Positions 1 to 12,700 of a stretch of DNA of 64,000 nucleotides are shown here, in pieces. Where the stretch lies: the NCBI GenBank assembly GCA_036850595.1, contig CM072160.1, positions 15,107,906-15,171,905 on the forward strand. Reading direction: 5' to 3'. Each line of letters begins with the position of its first letter. The stretch's first letter is position 1. The position numbers and the translations under genes are program-made. Under the pieces are notes generated by a model. That model was not told the origin of the DNA, did no database searches, and worked only from the letters and a program-made list of their open reading frames with translations. The stretch is from Rhyacichthys aspro (taxonomy: Eukaryota > Chordata > Actinopteri > Gobiiformes > Rhyacichthyidae).

Positions 1-233
1 CAGGTAACGTTGGCTGGGAGCACTCTGAGCGCTGTGTTTAAGTTTTTGACAGAACTCTGACTTTAGACTCTCTTTGATTTGGAAACATTTGTAAATACAT
101 TTTGATGACCGGTATTCACTGTATATATATTTTTGCACTTTTTGGCTGTTTTGTACTTTGGACACTGGCACAATAAATACCACTTGAACACGCATTTCCG
201 ACTTTGCCTGGGTTTGATTAGAGCCCCGTTACA
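1..233 (+). mobile_element. Possible 3' end of an LTR retrotransposon (partial)
   Basis: This stretch reads like the R-U5 part of a long terminal repeat: an AATAAA signal at 172-177 followed about 55 bases later by an end in CCCCGTTACA. Many fish Ty3/BEL-type LTRs end in CGTTACA and begin with TGTAACG. The matching LTR start would lie left of the window, so neither the full LTR nor a target duplication can be checked. No coding region of a retroelement is present. It could equally be the 3' end of some other transcript. Low confidence. Confidence 0.3.
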
Positions 234-242
234 GTTTCGCAA

Positions 243-417
243 TACGCTGCCACCTACGGGCGTGGCATGTGTACAACAGCGCTGAAAGGCGTATTTATGC
301 GGGTTTGTGTAGATGAAAACGTTTTTGAAAACGGTCTGATGTGTACAGAATTATTTTTGAAAACGAGGGGGGCTATTCGTTTTTTAAATTACCCGGCTAC
401 GTGTGGACTAGGCCTAA
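243..417. repeat. Degraded dispersed repeat with repeated AAAACG motifs
   Basis: The segment contains recurrent GAAAACG/TTTTTGAAAACG motifs and ends in GTGTGGACTAGGCCT. This style is familiar from abundant non-autonomous DNA-transposon-like repeats of fish genomes. I cannot name the family or see its terminal repeats, so the borders are approximate. Confidence 0.3.
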
Positions 418-1453
418 AGATATAAGATGTATGCAGGTCTGAATTACAAACGTGTAGGGGCAGAGTGAAATTACTGCAGTAGTAATTTATCTAACAGTGG
501 GTTATAGCATCACATGTCCGGATGTCCAGAGGTGAGCACATCCAGCTGAGATGAGCGACAGAGGATAGAAGGAGGAAGAGGCTGTGGTAGACGTTTCAGT
601 GCCTTACATGGATTAGATGGGCTAAACCAACGCACCATGACGGATTTATTCCCACTAAATAGTAATCCAAGCCCACCTATCTGTCTGCACTCGCTCATAA
701 TCTTCTCTTACTATTAAATTATGTCAGCAGGCAAAAAAATAATTAGGCTATATGTGTTCATGTGATGATCTTAAATCCCAGACATCACACTGTGCTGCCC
801 TTGTCCTTCCAGGTATTCAAACCTTACCTACATATCTGTGAACTGACCATATAATAAGCATATTCATTCCAAAACAGGTATTCCTCCACTTCTCTGCATT
901 CCCTATCATAAGGAAGTGAGTTCTGAAGTAAACTTTCTCATTTGCCTCTGCTGCCTCCCATGACAGCCCAGAGCTTTGATCTTATTCTTGACTTCCCAAA
1001 AGCCTCCCTAAATATCCCATTGTTCTTTGATCAATACTAAATATGCTCACCTTAAGCTGCTTCTGGTATTTTTCAAATCTTGTACAGCTTTGAAAAGGTA
1101 TTTATGTAGTGGATATACCACCATTACATTTGTACAATCACAGGTTTTTAAGTAAAGCATGAATATCATTTCATAATGAGGCTAAATGTGTAGTTTTGTT
1201 TACATATGCACGTTCTTAGAGGCAGTGGCTGGTGATAATGGGTCAGAGGGGACAAATGCATTGTCATCAATCAATGGTTCACTCTGAGGTAAATGTAAAA
1301 TAAATGCAACAATACTACATCATATATACTAGTGCTACACTAAACTGAGAACAAACCTTATTGAAAAAAACAAAAATAAAACTCTTCAGGGCTTATTTTT
1401 TGATTCCAAGTGACTCTTGCCAACAGACTTTCTGATGATGACATGATGAGCAT
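418..1453. other. Intergenic, no gene seen
   Basis: AT-rich DNA with only short chance open frames on both strands. No splice-flanked open segment, RNA gene or clear repeat was recognised. Confidence 0.6.
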
Positions 1454-1802
1454 CTTCCTCTGTCTTTTGGGGGCGACCGCAGGTGCCTTTGTCAGTGCAG
1501 AACGTTTCGTCGACATTGTGGGTTTTGTCGGGGAGAAAACTTGCAAACATACAGCACTTCAGAGTCACACTGCTAGTGATCAAACATTTATGTAAATTTG
1601 GCAAGCCGAACGCATTCTGTACTGTACAGGAGACACAGCATGGAGGAGATTGATTGACAATGGTCTCCCTTAGCCAATCAGGACGCAGAACACAATGCGT
1701 GTTCATACGCTGGGAAAAAAAAGCATGCAAAATTGCACAAAAAAAAATCTGCGAAACAGCGAGGCCGCGAAAGGTGAACCGCGTTATAGCGAGGGACAAC
1801 TG
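1454..1802 (+). mobile_element. Tigger/pogo-like MITE, copy 1, left-truncated
   Basis: About 350 bases closely match the right-hand part of the element at 9207-9766. Shared blocks include GGTGCCTTTGTC, GCAGAACGTTTCGTC, TTTTGTCGGGGAGAAAACTT and the end GCGTTATAGCGAGGGAC. The right terminus reads GAGGGACAACTG, one base away from the GAGGGACCACTG of copy 2, and the expected flanking TA is mutated to TT. The left terminal repeat is absent, so the copy is truncated and presumably dead. The short open frames read in it on both strands are not genes. Confidence 0.7.
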
Positions 1803-4800
1803 TTGTATTGTTACTATTCCTTCACCTTCCACACTCTCTTAAAAGTAAAGTGTAGCCCACTGTTACTCTGCATTTGCTGTTTCACCACATTAAGGATGAA
1901 TGGTGCTGTTGCCGCCATGAACGAATAATAACAATGGTATTGCAGCAAAAAAAATGCCATTTGGTTTCCCCATAGACTGCACTGTTAAAAATCCCCCAAA
2001 TCACCCAATGGTCAGAACCAATCATGCTAATTATTACAAAGAATAAAACACAAGCCATAACATAGTAACCAATACATGCACGTTTCAGCTGTCTTAGAGG
2101 TTTAAAAAATAACATCCTTGACAACATACAAGAGGACACATATAGCATGAGACTCAGAAAGTGTCATCCTGGGTAGATTTTTATATTACTCTGTACCACT
2201 GGACTATTTCAACACTTAATCTGCCTCTGCTGTGAACTAAATTGGAAAAAAAATGTGTTTTTTTCTGCTACAAAATAAAAGAGAAGTCATGCATGCTTCT
2301 TTTTGTCTGGCTCTTAATTACATATAATCTGAAACGATATATATAATGCTATGAATGTTGACCATCTACAGCCACACTATATGTGGTACATACATTTTTT
2401 ACTTTCCCGTCGTCATGGTTTGCACTGATACAAATACATGGGCTAATTAATAACTCCGGAGACCTTAACAGCCCTGATGGGATTTCCACTGAGTTCTCTC
2501 ACTCTCATTCAATTTTCACCTCCCAGTGCAGCGGGAGAGACAGAGGGGAAGAGGTATGAGAGGAGGAAAGAAGAAGAAAACACAGAAGAAATATGGGCTG
2601 AAAAAAAGGAAATAGAATATTGCTGACTGCAGGGATTAGGCTCTAATCTTCAGAAGACAGAACATGTACAAAGAACAAGACAATGAGGTAAATCCAGGAG
2701 ATTGTGTGTGTGTTTGTGATCGTCCAGGTAAGAAGAGAGGCAGAAGGAAGAACTGTATTACCTGCAAAATAATTGTTGAATGGTAAAAAATAAAGCTCAA
2801 ACTGCTGCACCGCAACAGCTCGACAACCTCTGACGAGTGTTGTTTATGTTCTCCAGCAGATGAAAACAGTTTGAAAATGTGCAGTGGCAGTGCAACCTGG
2901 CGCTCAGCTTGTCAGCCTAAGTGTTGCCTGAGATGAGGATGAAGATGGAAGGAGGAAAACTGTTAAGCTGCTTTCAGTCAGGGCCACAGATAGACTACAC
3001 AAGTATTCCGTGTGTCAAAACCAGGTCCTATCCAGTGAAAAGACGAAGACTTTCAATTACTGCTGCTTTCGGCAGAGGATCACGGGATGAAACGAGAAAG
3101 CAGTGGCTGTGTGTGTGTTTGCTTTAAACTTCCTCATCCTGAACATGCCAAGTTATTATGCAGATTATTCTAGAGCTGTTTGGCGAGGTCACAAACCGTT
3201 TTACGAAACTGCGTGGAATAATTCAGATGAACACCCAATATATAGTAAATCAGAGAAACTGTTATGATTGGTAAGGTAGGATTGCTCTTCATGGAAGTCA
3301 GGTTCAGTGGGAGGGGCTCCAGACCCACTTCACTGTGCTAAGAAAGGGAATGGGTCTGGATAGCCAGGCTAATCAACACCAGGATTTTTAGTATGTCTGA
3401 AATGTGACAAGTTATGAAAATATGCAGAATATATGTTAAAAAAGGCAACCAGTAAAGTCTGAGCTTTTATTCTGAAGGTGCCTCAGGATCCATTTCCAAG
3501 CCATGCAAACGTAGTAGTGTGTAGTTAGGGTGAATAATGTTATTTGATGGCTGTAATGTTTTATTGTAAACAAAGATAAAGTCTGGTCTCTGAGGGTTTA
3601 AGCTGTATTTCCAGGGGGCAGTGCCAAAGGGAGGAGGCTATAGACATTTTAGTTTCTACAGAAACCCAATTGCAGTGAAAAGGTACCGCTGGCCAGGTTA
3701 GAAATCTTGTTTTTTTTTTGTTTTGTTTTTTTTTTGCTGCTGTGGTGGAGTGAATAATGACATCATTTCAAAAGTGAAAAACAACAGTAGGTGCCAAATT
3801 GATTCTGTCTGTAAAGTGTGCAGGATGCTTTGCAAAAGAGTTAATTAAAAGAATTAATAAACCAAACTAGCCTGCAAATGTTAGATCACAGTCCAGAGGC
3901 CTTGTGTCAAAGACCAGTGTTGTTCTAAATGACTTTTTACTGCTAAATGTTGGGACTATTTCAGTGGGAACTGATTAATCCTGTTGACAAAGTGCAAGAA
4001 ATAAATAAAGTGAAATTGTATTTTGAGTGTCCTCTGGCACTAACAGAAAAACACCTTCCTGTCGCTGCACCCAGCAGTTTCAGCTCTGTGGGTTTGTGGA
4101 TAAAATCAGGTAGTTTACAATGCAGTGTAACAGATTGTTGCACAACTGCTGCAGTCAAATATTCTGTCAGCCTTAGGGAACAAATACAGCAGACACTTTA
4201 ATGTGCTGAACCATAAAATGAAGATAGCATTAAATTGCCTTTTGCTTTATTTCAACCCTTTTACTGATGACTTTTTTGTGGCATGTGTTGCATATTTTCT
4301 CATAATGCCTAATCTGTTATGGACTCTATCACGTCCTTGCTTTGTAAGTCTATTCTTGAGGCAGCCTTGTGTTGGCATCACTGACAATAGAAACAGAATT
4401 AAATGTGAATGTGTGATATGTATGTGTAATGGTAACTGTTTGGCCAGCATAGAGCTGAAGGCTGAGAGTTTCACATTTATCTCTATCTTCTGCCTGAGTC
4501 TATGTCAGTCACTCTCTCATCTTCAGAATAATCTGTGTATTCCTCTTTCTCTTGCATCAGCTCTTTTTAAACCTCCTTTTTATGTCACTCTATCATCCTC
4601 TCCATCTCCCACTGTCCTCTTTCTAAGATGTCTGCCCTCAGGGGCCTGGGCATTGAATCATGATGGCTGCCTATACACATATACCAATGTGGACACTTTA
4701 AAACGCATGCATGCACATTAGCCAAGCATGCACATTAGCTTCACCGAGTGCGCAAGAAGCATACATTGAGAACAAATAGGTGGTCATGAAATGGAAAACA

Positions 4801-6626
4801 CAGAGAACGGTGGAGGGCCTTGGAGCAAATGGTAAACACACATGCTGTGTGGTCCAACTAAAGAAAATGCACTCCGCAGAGCACAGTGATTTATATTTGT
4901 GGAGAAACACTCCATCTTCCATTCATAAAGGACTTTAGACCAAACATTCAAACAGGCCCTTATGTCTGTCACTCCTGGTGAGATTGCACTTTTCAGTGTT
5001 TGAGCTTTGGAACATGAAGAGGTGTAGAACTCCATTGTGTTATGTATGCTCAGGCCTCACTACACTACACTCACACAGTATTTTAAGAGCTTTTAATGCA
5101 ACAATCTGCAGTTTTATTTATGTCTTTGGTAAGAACTGGGAGATGTATATATTCATATTCATTTTACCTTTTCTACTTTTATGTTTTATGTTGTATTTAG
5201 TTTTTTGCCCTGAAATGGTAAATTCTACTTCTCAGAAATCCTCTCTCCTTACTTCTACCCCATCGTCTCTTCCCCAGTGTCATTCTGGAGCTTCAGTGTC
5301 TTCTTTCTCTCACACTAATTGCCTCCCTCTGCATCAGTCAGTCCCTTGCCGTTCAGCAACCTTCTACTTCACTTACTTCCTCAGAGAGATCGACAGAACT
5401 TGCTGCTGCCTGCCCAGTTGACAGAACACAAACACTACCATTCTGTCTATACACACAGATCAATATTATGTGCTATGTATTATTGCTTTTGTTATTTATT
5501 TTTTTCTATCTGAACTAAAGACCACATGGGAGTTTTTAAAGCAAACTCACCAACTACTTTTACAAGTCTTACAGATTGGATATATCCATGATTTGCAGAA
5601 AGACATGGACGTTACTATTGTGTGTTGGCTAACCTTAACAAGGATGTCATACCTCACTGTGGCCATGTCGCCAATGCCACTAGGTCCTCTTCACCTCAGC
5701 ATTACTGGATATTGAAAAGACACCTGTGACCTTCAGCTATTGTTCAGGCTATTGCTCTGTTTACAAAGTGTTAGATGGACTTTCAAAAATAGATGGATTA
5801 GTGTTGCCCCGGTGAGCTCATTGGCCACAGTTGGAAAGCGGGAGAGCTGCTTTAAGGTGGGGTGTGAAGTTTTTGGTGACATTTCACGGTGAAAGAGCAA
5901 CTTGCATTTTTTTTAACCTCACACTCTTTTTTTTAGACCTTGAGAACGTCAATACAACACAGTAGCCCTGCATGGTCATACTGTAATAGCTCTGATGACC
6001 AATTGAAATGGTATTTGTTTCAATACGTCAAAGGCTCTGTCAATGACCTTGTGTTCAATAAAGAAATAAATCAATTATTTACACAATGCCGCATGAAAAA
6101 AGAGTCTGTAGAGAGCACAAATTAAAAGTGGAAATGAGAATTTTAGTCTTGTAAGAATTTTATAATGCACCAATAAACTTCTTTTTAGTGAAAGTCAATC
6201 AAAAAGATTCTTGGGGCATAGGTCAAAGTCAGTGCTGTACTGTAAATTCTTGTGCAATAAAATGTACCATGTACTGTAAGCTAAAGTTAACATCACTTAA
6301 CATAACATGATTGGGGCAATTTTAGAAAAGCATGTGGTATTTGTCATTCTACGTTAATTTGAAGTTTTTTGTGTTGGGTTTGCTACATTTCATTGGTCAA
6401 GTCTACTGACATACAAATGCATACATGATACATGAATGTCCGGTGCATCAAATCATCGTTCAAGCAGTTGAAATCACTATTCCAATTAAGATACATTGCT
6501 CAGCCTGGCTTTAACACCACCCATGCCTGTGATTGCTCATGATAATTATTACCCTAATGCCCTGCTCTGTGATTGAGGCCGTAAATGACTCTGCTCTATT
6601 CCCTCCTCCAATCTCCTCACATGTAG
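1803..6626. other. Intergenic, no gene seen
   Basis: No coding exon is supported. Small features only: a 14-base motif (GCATGCACATTAGC) present twice with a 17-base period at 4709-4739, T-runs near 3711-3735, and purine-rich DNA at 2528-2580. The longest frame (172 codons at 4203-4721) has biased, low-complexity composition, no splice context and no recognisable domain. Confidence 0.6.
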
Positions 6627-6679
6627 TTCTCTGTCGACCTGCGTTCTCCTGATGATCCGGTGAAGATCAGGGCAGACAG
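6627..6679 (+). other. Possible isolated short exon (unassigned)
   Basis: A 53-nt segment is preceded by a pyrimidine-rich tract ending in ATGTAG and followed by a good donor (ACAG|GTGAGA). Of the three frames only one stays open; it reads FSVDLRSPDDPVKIRAD, which looks more protein-like than its surroundings. I do not recognise the sequence and see no partner exon joined to it. It may be chance. A 25-nt segment at 7750-7774 with CAG|GTAAGT is similarly framed by splice signals. Confidence 0.15.
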
Positions 6680-7171
6680 GTGAGAAGCGTCCTCAGATTT
6701 CCCATCAGTCACTTTGTAGCTGTGAGCTTCTTCCTGTTATGTCACTTGAAGAGGCTGACTGAACTAGGTCTGTTCCTTCTTGACATGCATGTGCTTTGTC
6801 GCGCTCACATGGTTTCCTGGATGCAGTGTGGGAGTCTCGGCGTGTCTCCTGGCATCAGTGTATGTTTTCATGTCTCACCGTTTCATTGTGGCTCGAACTC
6901 TCGGTTCATGGTTCTCAGCAGCTGTGAGACTTGGCCAGGGTTTGCTTCCCATCTTTCCATCTTTTCTTTCTATTTAGAAGAGTGAGGGCCTTGTGATTGT
7001 GTGTAGAGAGGCTGAATGACATATAGTACATAGGAATCTTTCAGGTGTGTTTACACTGTGCCTCTTTCGTATGCCCTTTTTCTTTAGCTTCCATAAATTC
7101 TTCTTTCACTTTGAGAAGTGAACATCTTGATATGTAGAATAAATCCACTCCATTTGTTGCATTTAGGGGTC

Positions 7172-7219
7172 AGCACTAGTGTCATGAAAAAGTAAAGCAC
7201 TAGTGTCATGAAAGAGTAA
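7172..7219. repeat. 24-bp tandem duplication
   Basis: Two adjacent 24-base units, each starting AGCACTAGTGTCATGAAA, differ at a single base (A/G). This is most simply a replication-slippage duplication. Confidence 0.85.
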
Positions 7220-8166
7220 GTTGTCTGCAATGCTTTGTTGCCTGCACACATTTATTTTCTCTAGTCTAAACAGTAAAGAGTAAAGAGACAGAAACAATGT
7301 TCTGCTTGATCTGCCCTGTCTCAAAATACAATGACAAATAGATAGAGATAGTTACAACCTTATACACACACAACTGTAATTAAATAACACACTTTAATGA
7401 AGACGATCCGGGATAACTTATGACCTGCAATTGTTTTTGGCTGAAATGCATTGTGTATATGTAACCTGTCATCACCGCATCTGTCCAATCGATTATTTCT
7501 TTGCTTTTATTCATTCCCATCCGTACTATTTGCCTTCTCTTAAGCTGTAAATCCAGTCGTGCCAATTCTCCTTATACAGCACCATTCTCTTCCCAAGAGC
7601 TGCGAAAGCACAATGCTTGTTATTAACTTTCTGATACCATTTATCTCCCTTTCACCACTTCTATTACCTCCGCCTGCTCTCTGTCATCCACCCGAGCCTC
7701 CCCTTTTCTTACCGTCTCATACACCATTTGTCTGTGGCGCTCTCATCAGTATTCTGTCTCACTGCAGACAGCAGGTAAGTTCAGCGCCCTGAACCCTCCT
7801 TCATCCCTCACCATCCCAATACACCATTCATTCTCTTGATCGTTAAGTGCAGCATTGTTCCGCTGAGCCCTGTCACACTGGTCATTTGATCCTGGCGAGG
7901 TCACGTGACACCGCAGCAATGGCACAAATGGATTTACTGCAGAACGGGGAGTTATTGTTATTTAAATGAAGACTGAAATGCTGGACTGGTAGGTGGGATA
8001 CTATTTCTGATCTTTTTCTTAGGTGCAATGTCAATGCCTTCCACACTTCTATTACAATTTAATGTTTTTTTGTTTTGTTTTTTTAATAATTGCCGATCCC
8101 CAAATTTGAAGACATAAACATATTACATGCAATTTTGCAACTATGGCTGTGCACACTTGATCTGAC

Positions 8167-8198
8167 AGGAGGAGGAGGAGGAGGAGGAGGAGGAGGGG
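8167..8198. repeat. (AGG)n trinucleotide microsatellite
   Basis: About ten consecutive AGG units. The complementary strand gives a leucine run in a chance frame, which is not a gene. Confidence 0.9.
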
Positions 8199-9206
8199 AG
8201 CAGTATATCCATCTTGGCCTGGTGCATTGAAGGACAGGCAGCCATTAACAAAAGTATTGCTAATGGCAGACAAATTAAGGGGCAGACAAAAAGAGTTTGA
8301 GAGACAAACGTTTTGCTGTTGGAGTAACCAGATAAATCTCCGTAGTATTTATGTCCATTGCTCTAAAGATAGATTAAACTCCGTAACTCTTGATACTAAC
8401 GTGACATAAAGACTGCACAAATACCTGGATGTGTTCGTTTGTCCTAATTGTTGTGTGTGCACATTCCTGCTGCTGCTCTCTTGCCCCAAGGAATTTCCTG
8501 AAGTTCCCCGTTTCCTGATCACCTGTTATTATCGTCCATCCCGCGCTCACAGAAACACAGACACGATAGGGAGAGCGAAACCCGTGGCGGTGAGGGAAAG
8601 AAGGTCCGATGTGAAACAGATGTGTTCGTGTCGGACTGAGATGTGATAAAAGAGCTGCTTTCTGACAGCAAGCTTTCCTTAAAGTTTAATGGCACAGCAC
8701 ATATCCCCCAGCAGAACCGTATATCAGTCTTAACAGCTGAGAAAAACCCCTCGGTGTGTCTGAGTGTGTGCCGTGTTTCCCTACCTCAGCACGTTTGTTC
8801 TCTCCTGAGTATTTATGCTTCTACAGTTCTTTTCCAGCTTGGGTAGGTGTGTGGGTTTCCTGCTATTGTAACTGGCTTCAACTTCCATCCAGCAGTCACA
8901 CCAATGTGTCTTTTAGAGAGCGCCAGACGACCCTGCCCTCTTCATGTGCCAACTGTTTCCAAGAGAGGGTCAATGTCCAGGCGGTTGTTTTTAAAAGCAT
9001 ATTTATTCTTCAATTTCTGGCTTTTGTTAAACCTGCGCCAAGTAGCAGGAAAATATTTGGTAAACATGGGAAAGGGTACAATGTTGACAATACAGTGGGT
9101 CCATTGACTGCAATCAACTATGGACCAAATAAACAATGGGAAAATATTAATGAATAACTTGTTAACGCAAAGGGATTTACATAGAAGGCAATTACAGTCT
9201 TGTGTA

Positions 9207-9766
9207 CAGTGGTCCCTCATCAAGTAGTCAGCTTTATTTTTTACAATTATTCTATATGTTTTGAGGCTGTAAAACCCCTCACCACACACTTTATACACTT
9301 TTCTCAGACAGGCATTAACATTTTCTCACATTTCTCTCTTGTTTAAACACTCTCAAAGTTCAAACCTTACTTCCTCTGCCTTTTGGGTGCGACCGCAGGT
9401 GCCTTTGTCGGTGCAGAACGTTTCGTCCACATTGTGGGTTTTGTCGGGGAGAAAACTTGCAAACATACAGCACTTCAGAGTCCCACTGCTAGCGATCGAA
9501 CATTTATGTAAATTTGGCTAGCCGAACGCATTCTGTACTGTACAGGAGACACGGCACGGAGATTGATTGACAATAGTCTACAGTCCCTTAGCCAATCAGG
9601 ACGCAGAACACAATGCGCGAGTTCTCCCTTAGCCAATTAGGACACAGAAAACAATGCGCGTTCATACGCTGTAAAAAAAAAAAAAAAGCATGCAAAATTG
9701 CACTAAAAAAATCCGCAAAACAGCGAGGCCGCGAAAGGTGATCCGCGTTATAGCGAGGGACCACTG
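9207..9766 (+). mobile_element. Tigger/pogo-like (Tc1/mariner superfamily) MITE, copy 2, both ends present
   Basis: The 560-bp element has terminal inverted repeats: left CAGTGGTCCCTC and right GAGGGACCACTG, a perfect 12 bp. A TA dinucleotide flanks each end (9205-9206 and 9767-9768), the target duplication of the Tc1/mariner superfamily. The CAGTGGTCCCTC terminus and GCGTTATAGCGAGGGAC interior are typical of Tigger/pogo-type repeats of fish. There is no transposase frame, so it is non-autonomous. It shares about 350 bp with the copy at 1454-1802 and carries an internal 41-bp-period duplication at 9585-9660 absent from that copy. Confidence 0.8.
9585..9660. repeat. Internal tandem duplication (41-bp period) inside the MITE
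   Basis: Two units beginning CCCTTAGCCAAT and ending ACAATGCGCG are separated by AGTTCT. The second has three substitutions relative to the first. The related copy at 1454-1802 has one unit only, so the duplication arose in this copy or its sublineage. Confidence 0.8.
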
Positions 9767-12700
9767 TAACTCATTTTTACTTGATCTCAGACCTTACATG
9801 GTATAGAAGCTCAATTATTTTATGTTTTATTGAAAATATTTCTAACCCTGCCTCCTTCACTTAACACTAACCTCTGTGAGTATCTATTACTCTATCTGTA
9901 TGTATCTATTACAGTGCATTGGACACTAGTTCTGGTCCAGATTTGGTTTTGAACTGGTCTCACTCTGACATGGTATTGGTCTTGACTTGGTCTTGATACT
10001 CTCTGGTCTCGGGCATGACTTGGTCTGGGTCAATGCGTTCTTGACAACACTAAAGCTAAGCAATGTAATGCAGTGATGTTAACTGTAGATATCACATTTA
10101 TGTAAAGGTAAAAATGTAGTCCACCATCTAAATAATGTCTAGATATTCAAGACATGCCCTTTTTTTCCAAACCAGTGACTTTATTTAGTGAATGGCACTT
10201 TGCATGCATCAGTGCCACTGTGTGTTTGATGGCAGTGAGAGAGCGCTCTTTCACTGCCACACTCGTTCTGTTGACGCTTGTTATCTGAAAAGGTCAAAAA
10301 AGCAAATGTCAAAAGGTACCCTTCTATTATAAGTAATGGACGGTGCATTTTCAGGATACGTCACGGAAGAGTTAATTGCTGCTGACTTCTCCCGGTGGCC
10401 ATCTGTGGAACTAATCCCAAGTGGCAGACATAGCCCTATGTGTTAATTAGACCACCGGACTAGAGGACGTAGCCGTAAAACTGTTCGATCCCAACCTGAT
10501 CCCACAGATGTTTTCTGTAAGAGCCACTTTTGAAATAATCAGATTAGGAATATTAAACTGTCTATATTTTGTGGTAATTTATCAAAGAATCAAAGTTCGG
10601 GAAGTGGGTGGGGCATACACAACCGCACTTTATACAAGAGGCTTTCATTGGATTGTTGATAGATGTAGTTATGGTTGCATTTTGGTTCAATTGTAGAACA
10701 GTACATTGAGTGCATGTAGAAAAAAAGGTCAAAATAATTATCGTAGTCAGCTATTTATAGTAAGTCTTGGAGCCTGATCTTGTACCCAACACAAGGCACA
10801 TAAGGACGCATGAGCAATGAAAAAAGGAGTACAGTGTCCTGACAAACGCTGATGGAAGAACTGGCAGTTAGCACCAGGCCTTAGCCACAGGAGAAAACCA
10901 TGCCTTCAAACGAAATGTGCTTTTACCCCAGTCTCCTTAAACATTAGATGGTGAAAATCTAGGAGGTAACGGTAAATGTGCATCCTGTCTGTATTATTGC
11001 GTGCACAGCTAATAACAGTTCACAGAAGAAAAGGAGGAGACCTTCTGACAGGAGACGTTGAAAAAGTGTTCATTCAAAGCCAGAGTAAACCTGGATTTGA
11101 ACTTTAAATAAAGGATAGGGCTTGGGGGCAAGTTTGTTTACAAGCATTTGCCTTCATACTCTGCATATTATGCCTTTAATGTACATTGCATCTGTCTCTA
11201 TGTCTCTATGACTTGTCTGTCCAGTTCAGGGAAAGCTTTCTAAGACTCTGAATGCTGCCCATTTCACTGACTGAAATCTCTCCTGGATGTTTTCATTTTA
11301 TTCAGAGCCATGAATATTACACACAAAAAATATAGGGCCAAAAAAGGTTCTTAATGGAAAAAACAGGTTATTATTTGGATACAAGTGCATTTGGCTTCCG
11401 CTGCCGAGACTAATGCATCTAATATGTCATAATGAATCTCGTAATGGTGTGAGTGAGCGCTACAAGGCAAGGCTGAGGCTTCTGAACTGCATGTGGCAGA
11501 AAATGTCCAAGGTGACAGGAGAAATGCAGAGGATAAAACATCTTTCTACTCGGCGAGGCTAAATATAGGCTCATTAAAAATATAAAGAAACAACCGAGGA
11601 GGATGGGAACAGGGAAAGACTTTGTCAGAGACATATCAGGAGGAGCGCGATGAGAGGGAGAGACGGACAGGTGAAAGAGATTTAAGCGGGGGTGGCGATG
11701 ATGAGAGGCGGGAAATAGTGTTAGATATAATGAAAAATGGAGGGGCTCGGAGAATGTTTTGTATGACGGTGAGCAGGAGAGCGGTGCATTTCAGTTCCAT
11801 CGCACAGCAGTCACCGGCGAGCCCACTTCCCCTTTTTATTCTCTGCTCTCATCCACTATTCAATAGGCTGCTCTGTTTCGACCAGCAGAAAAAGAGGAAA
11901 AAAAAAAAAAAAAGCTTCATTGTCATGTTTCACTTCCATTACTTCTCTAATTGAAAAGTGAGGCGGGGGAGTCGGTGTCGGGAGGAGTGAATATGACAAT
12001 GAGAAACAGGCACAAGGGACGAGAAGATTGATGGGCTGAAATTAGACAGTTTTGAAAGTACAAATTTAAAGACCAGGCTATAAAAATGTAATTTAATACG
12101 GCACAACTGCAAGATTGAATGTGAGAAAGTGTATGTGGTGCAGTCAAATGCCCTTAGAGAAATTTAAACTATTGACTTACTTCAACTATAATCTCAGTTT
12201 TAACATGCATGGCAACTACTGATGGCACAGTTTGGTAATTCGCATTTCCACTGAAAAGTAATCGGTGACGTCGCAGAGGGGAACAAAAGTCGTGTTTCTA
12301 TGCGAGATTTGATTTGAAGCAAACTTTCAAAAACTTGAATTTGCTGGCAATAATTAATATAAAGGAGAGAGTAGGTCCTGGTGTGTAGTGATGTGAGAGG
12401 CTGGAGGTATAATAATGTATCTGCTCCAGGAAATATTAGACTTGAGAAGACATTCCTTTCTGGTTTATTCACAGCAAAAGAGATTTTTATTCTGGTTAAA
12501 TAAAATAAAATAATGGAACTTTATGAGTTACATTACATACATTACAGCAGATTGCAGTGTTAAGCCCCTCCTTTTTGAAAGCAGACCACACACTAGGGAC
12601 CCCAGGCAAAAGTGTATGCTTTTAGGGAGCCCTCTTGGTCATGGACACTTAACTGTACTGATCCGAGCCATACCGTTCCCGTGGAAACGAGGTTAGAGTC

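Larger units (their letters stand above)
6680..9206. other. Intergenic, no gene seen
   Basis: Apart from the tandem duplication and the AGG microsatellite listed separately, no gene or family-level repeat is recognised. Confidence 0.55.

Noticed and set aside
3280..3375. Segment ending GGATAGCCAGGCTAATC as a second copy of the 19950-20448 MITE
   Set aside because: Only the terminal CCAGGCTA is shared; no second arm, interior match or 9-bp duplication.
4203..4721. 172-codon open frame on the + strand
   Set aside because: Serine/leucine/cysteine-rich reading of pyrimidine-biased DNA, with no domain, no splice context and no recognised homologue.
8756..9157. 133-codon open frame on the + strand
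   Set aside because: Low-complexity, ends near the Tigger-like element, and no recognisable protein motif or splice signals.
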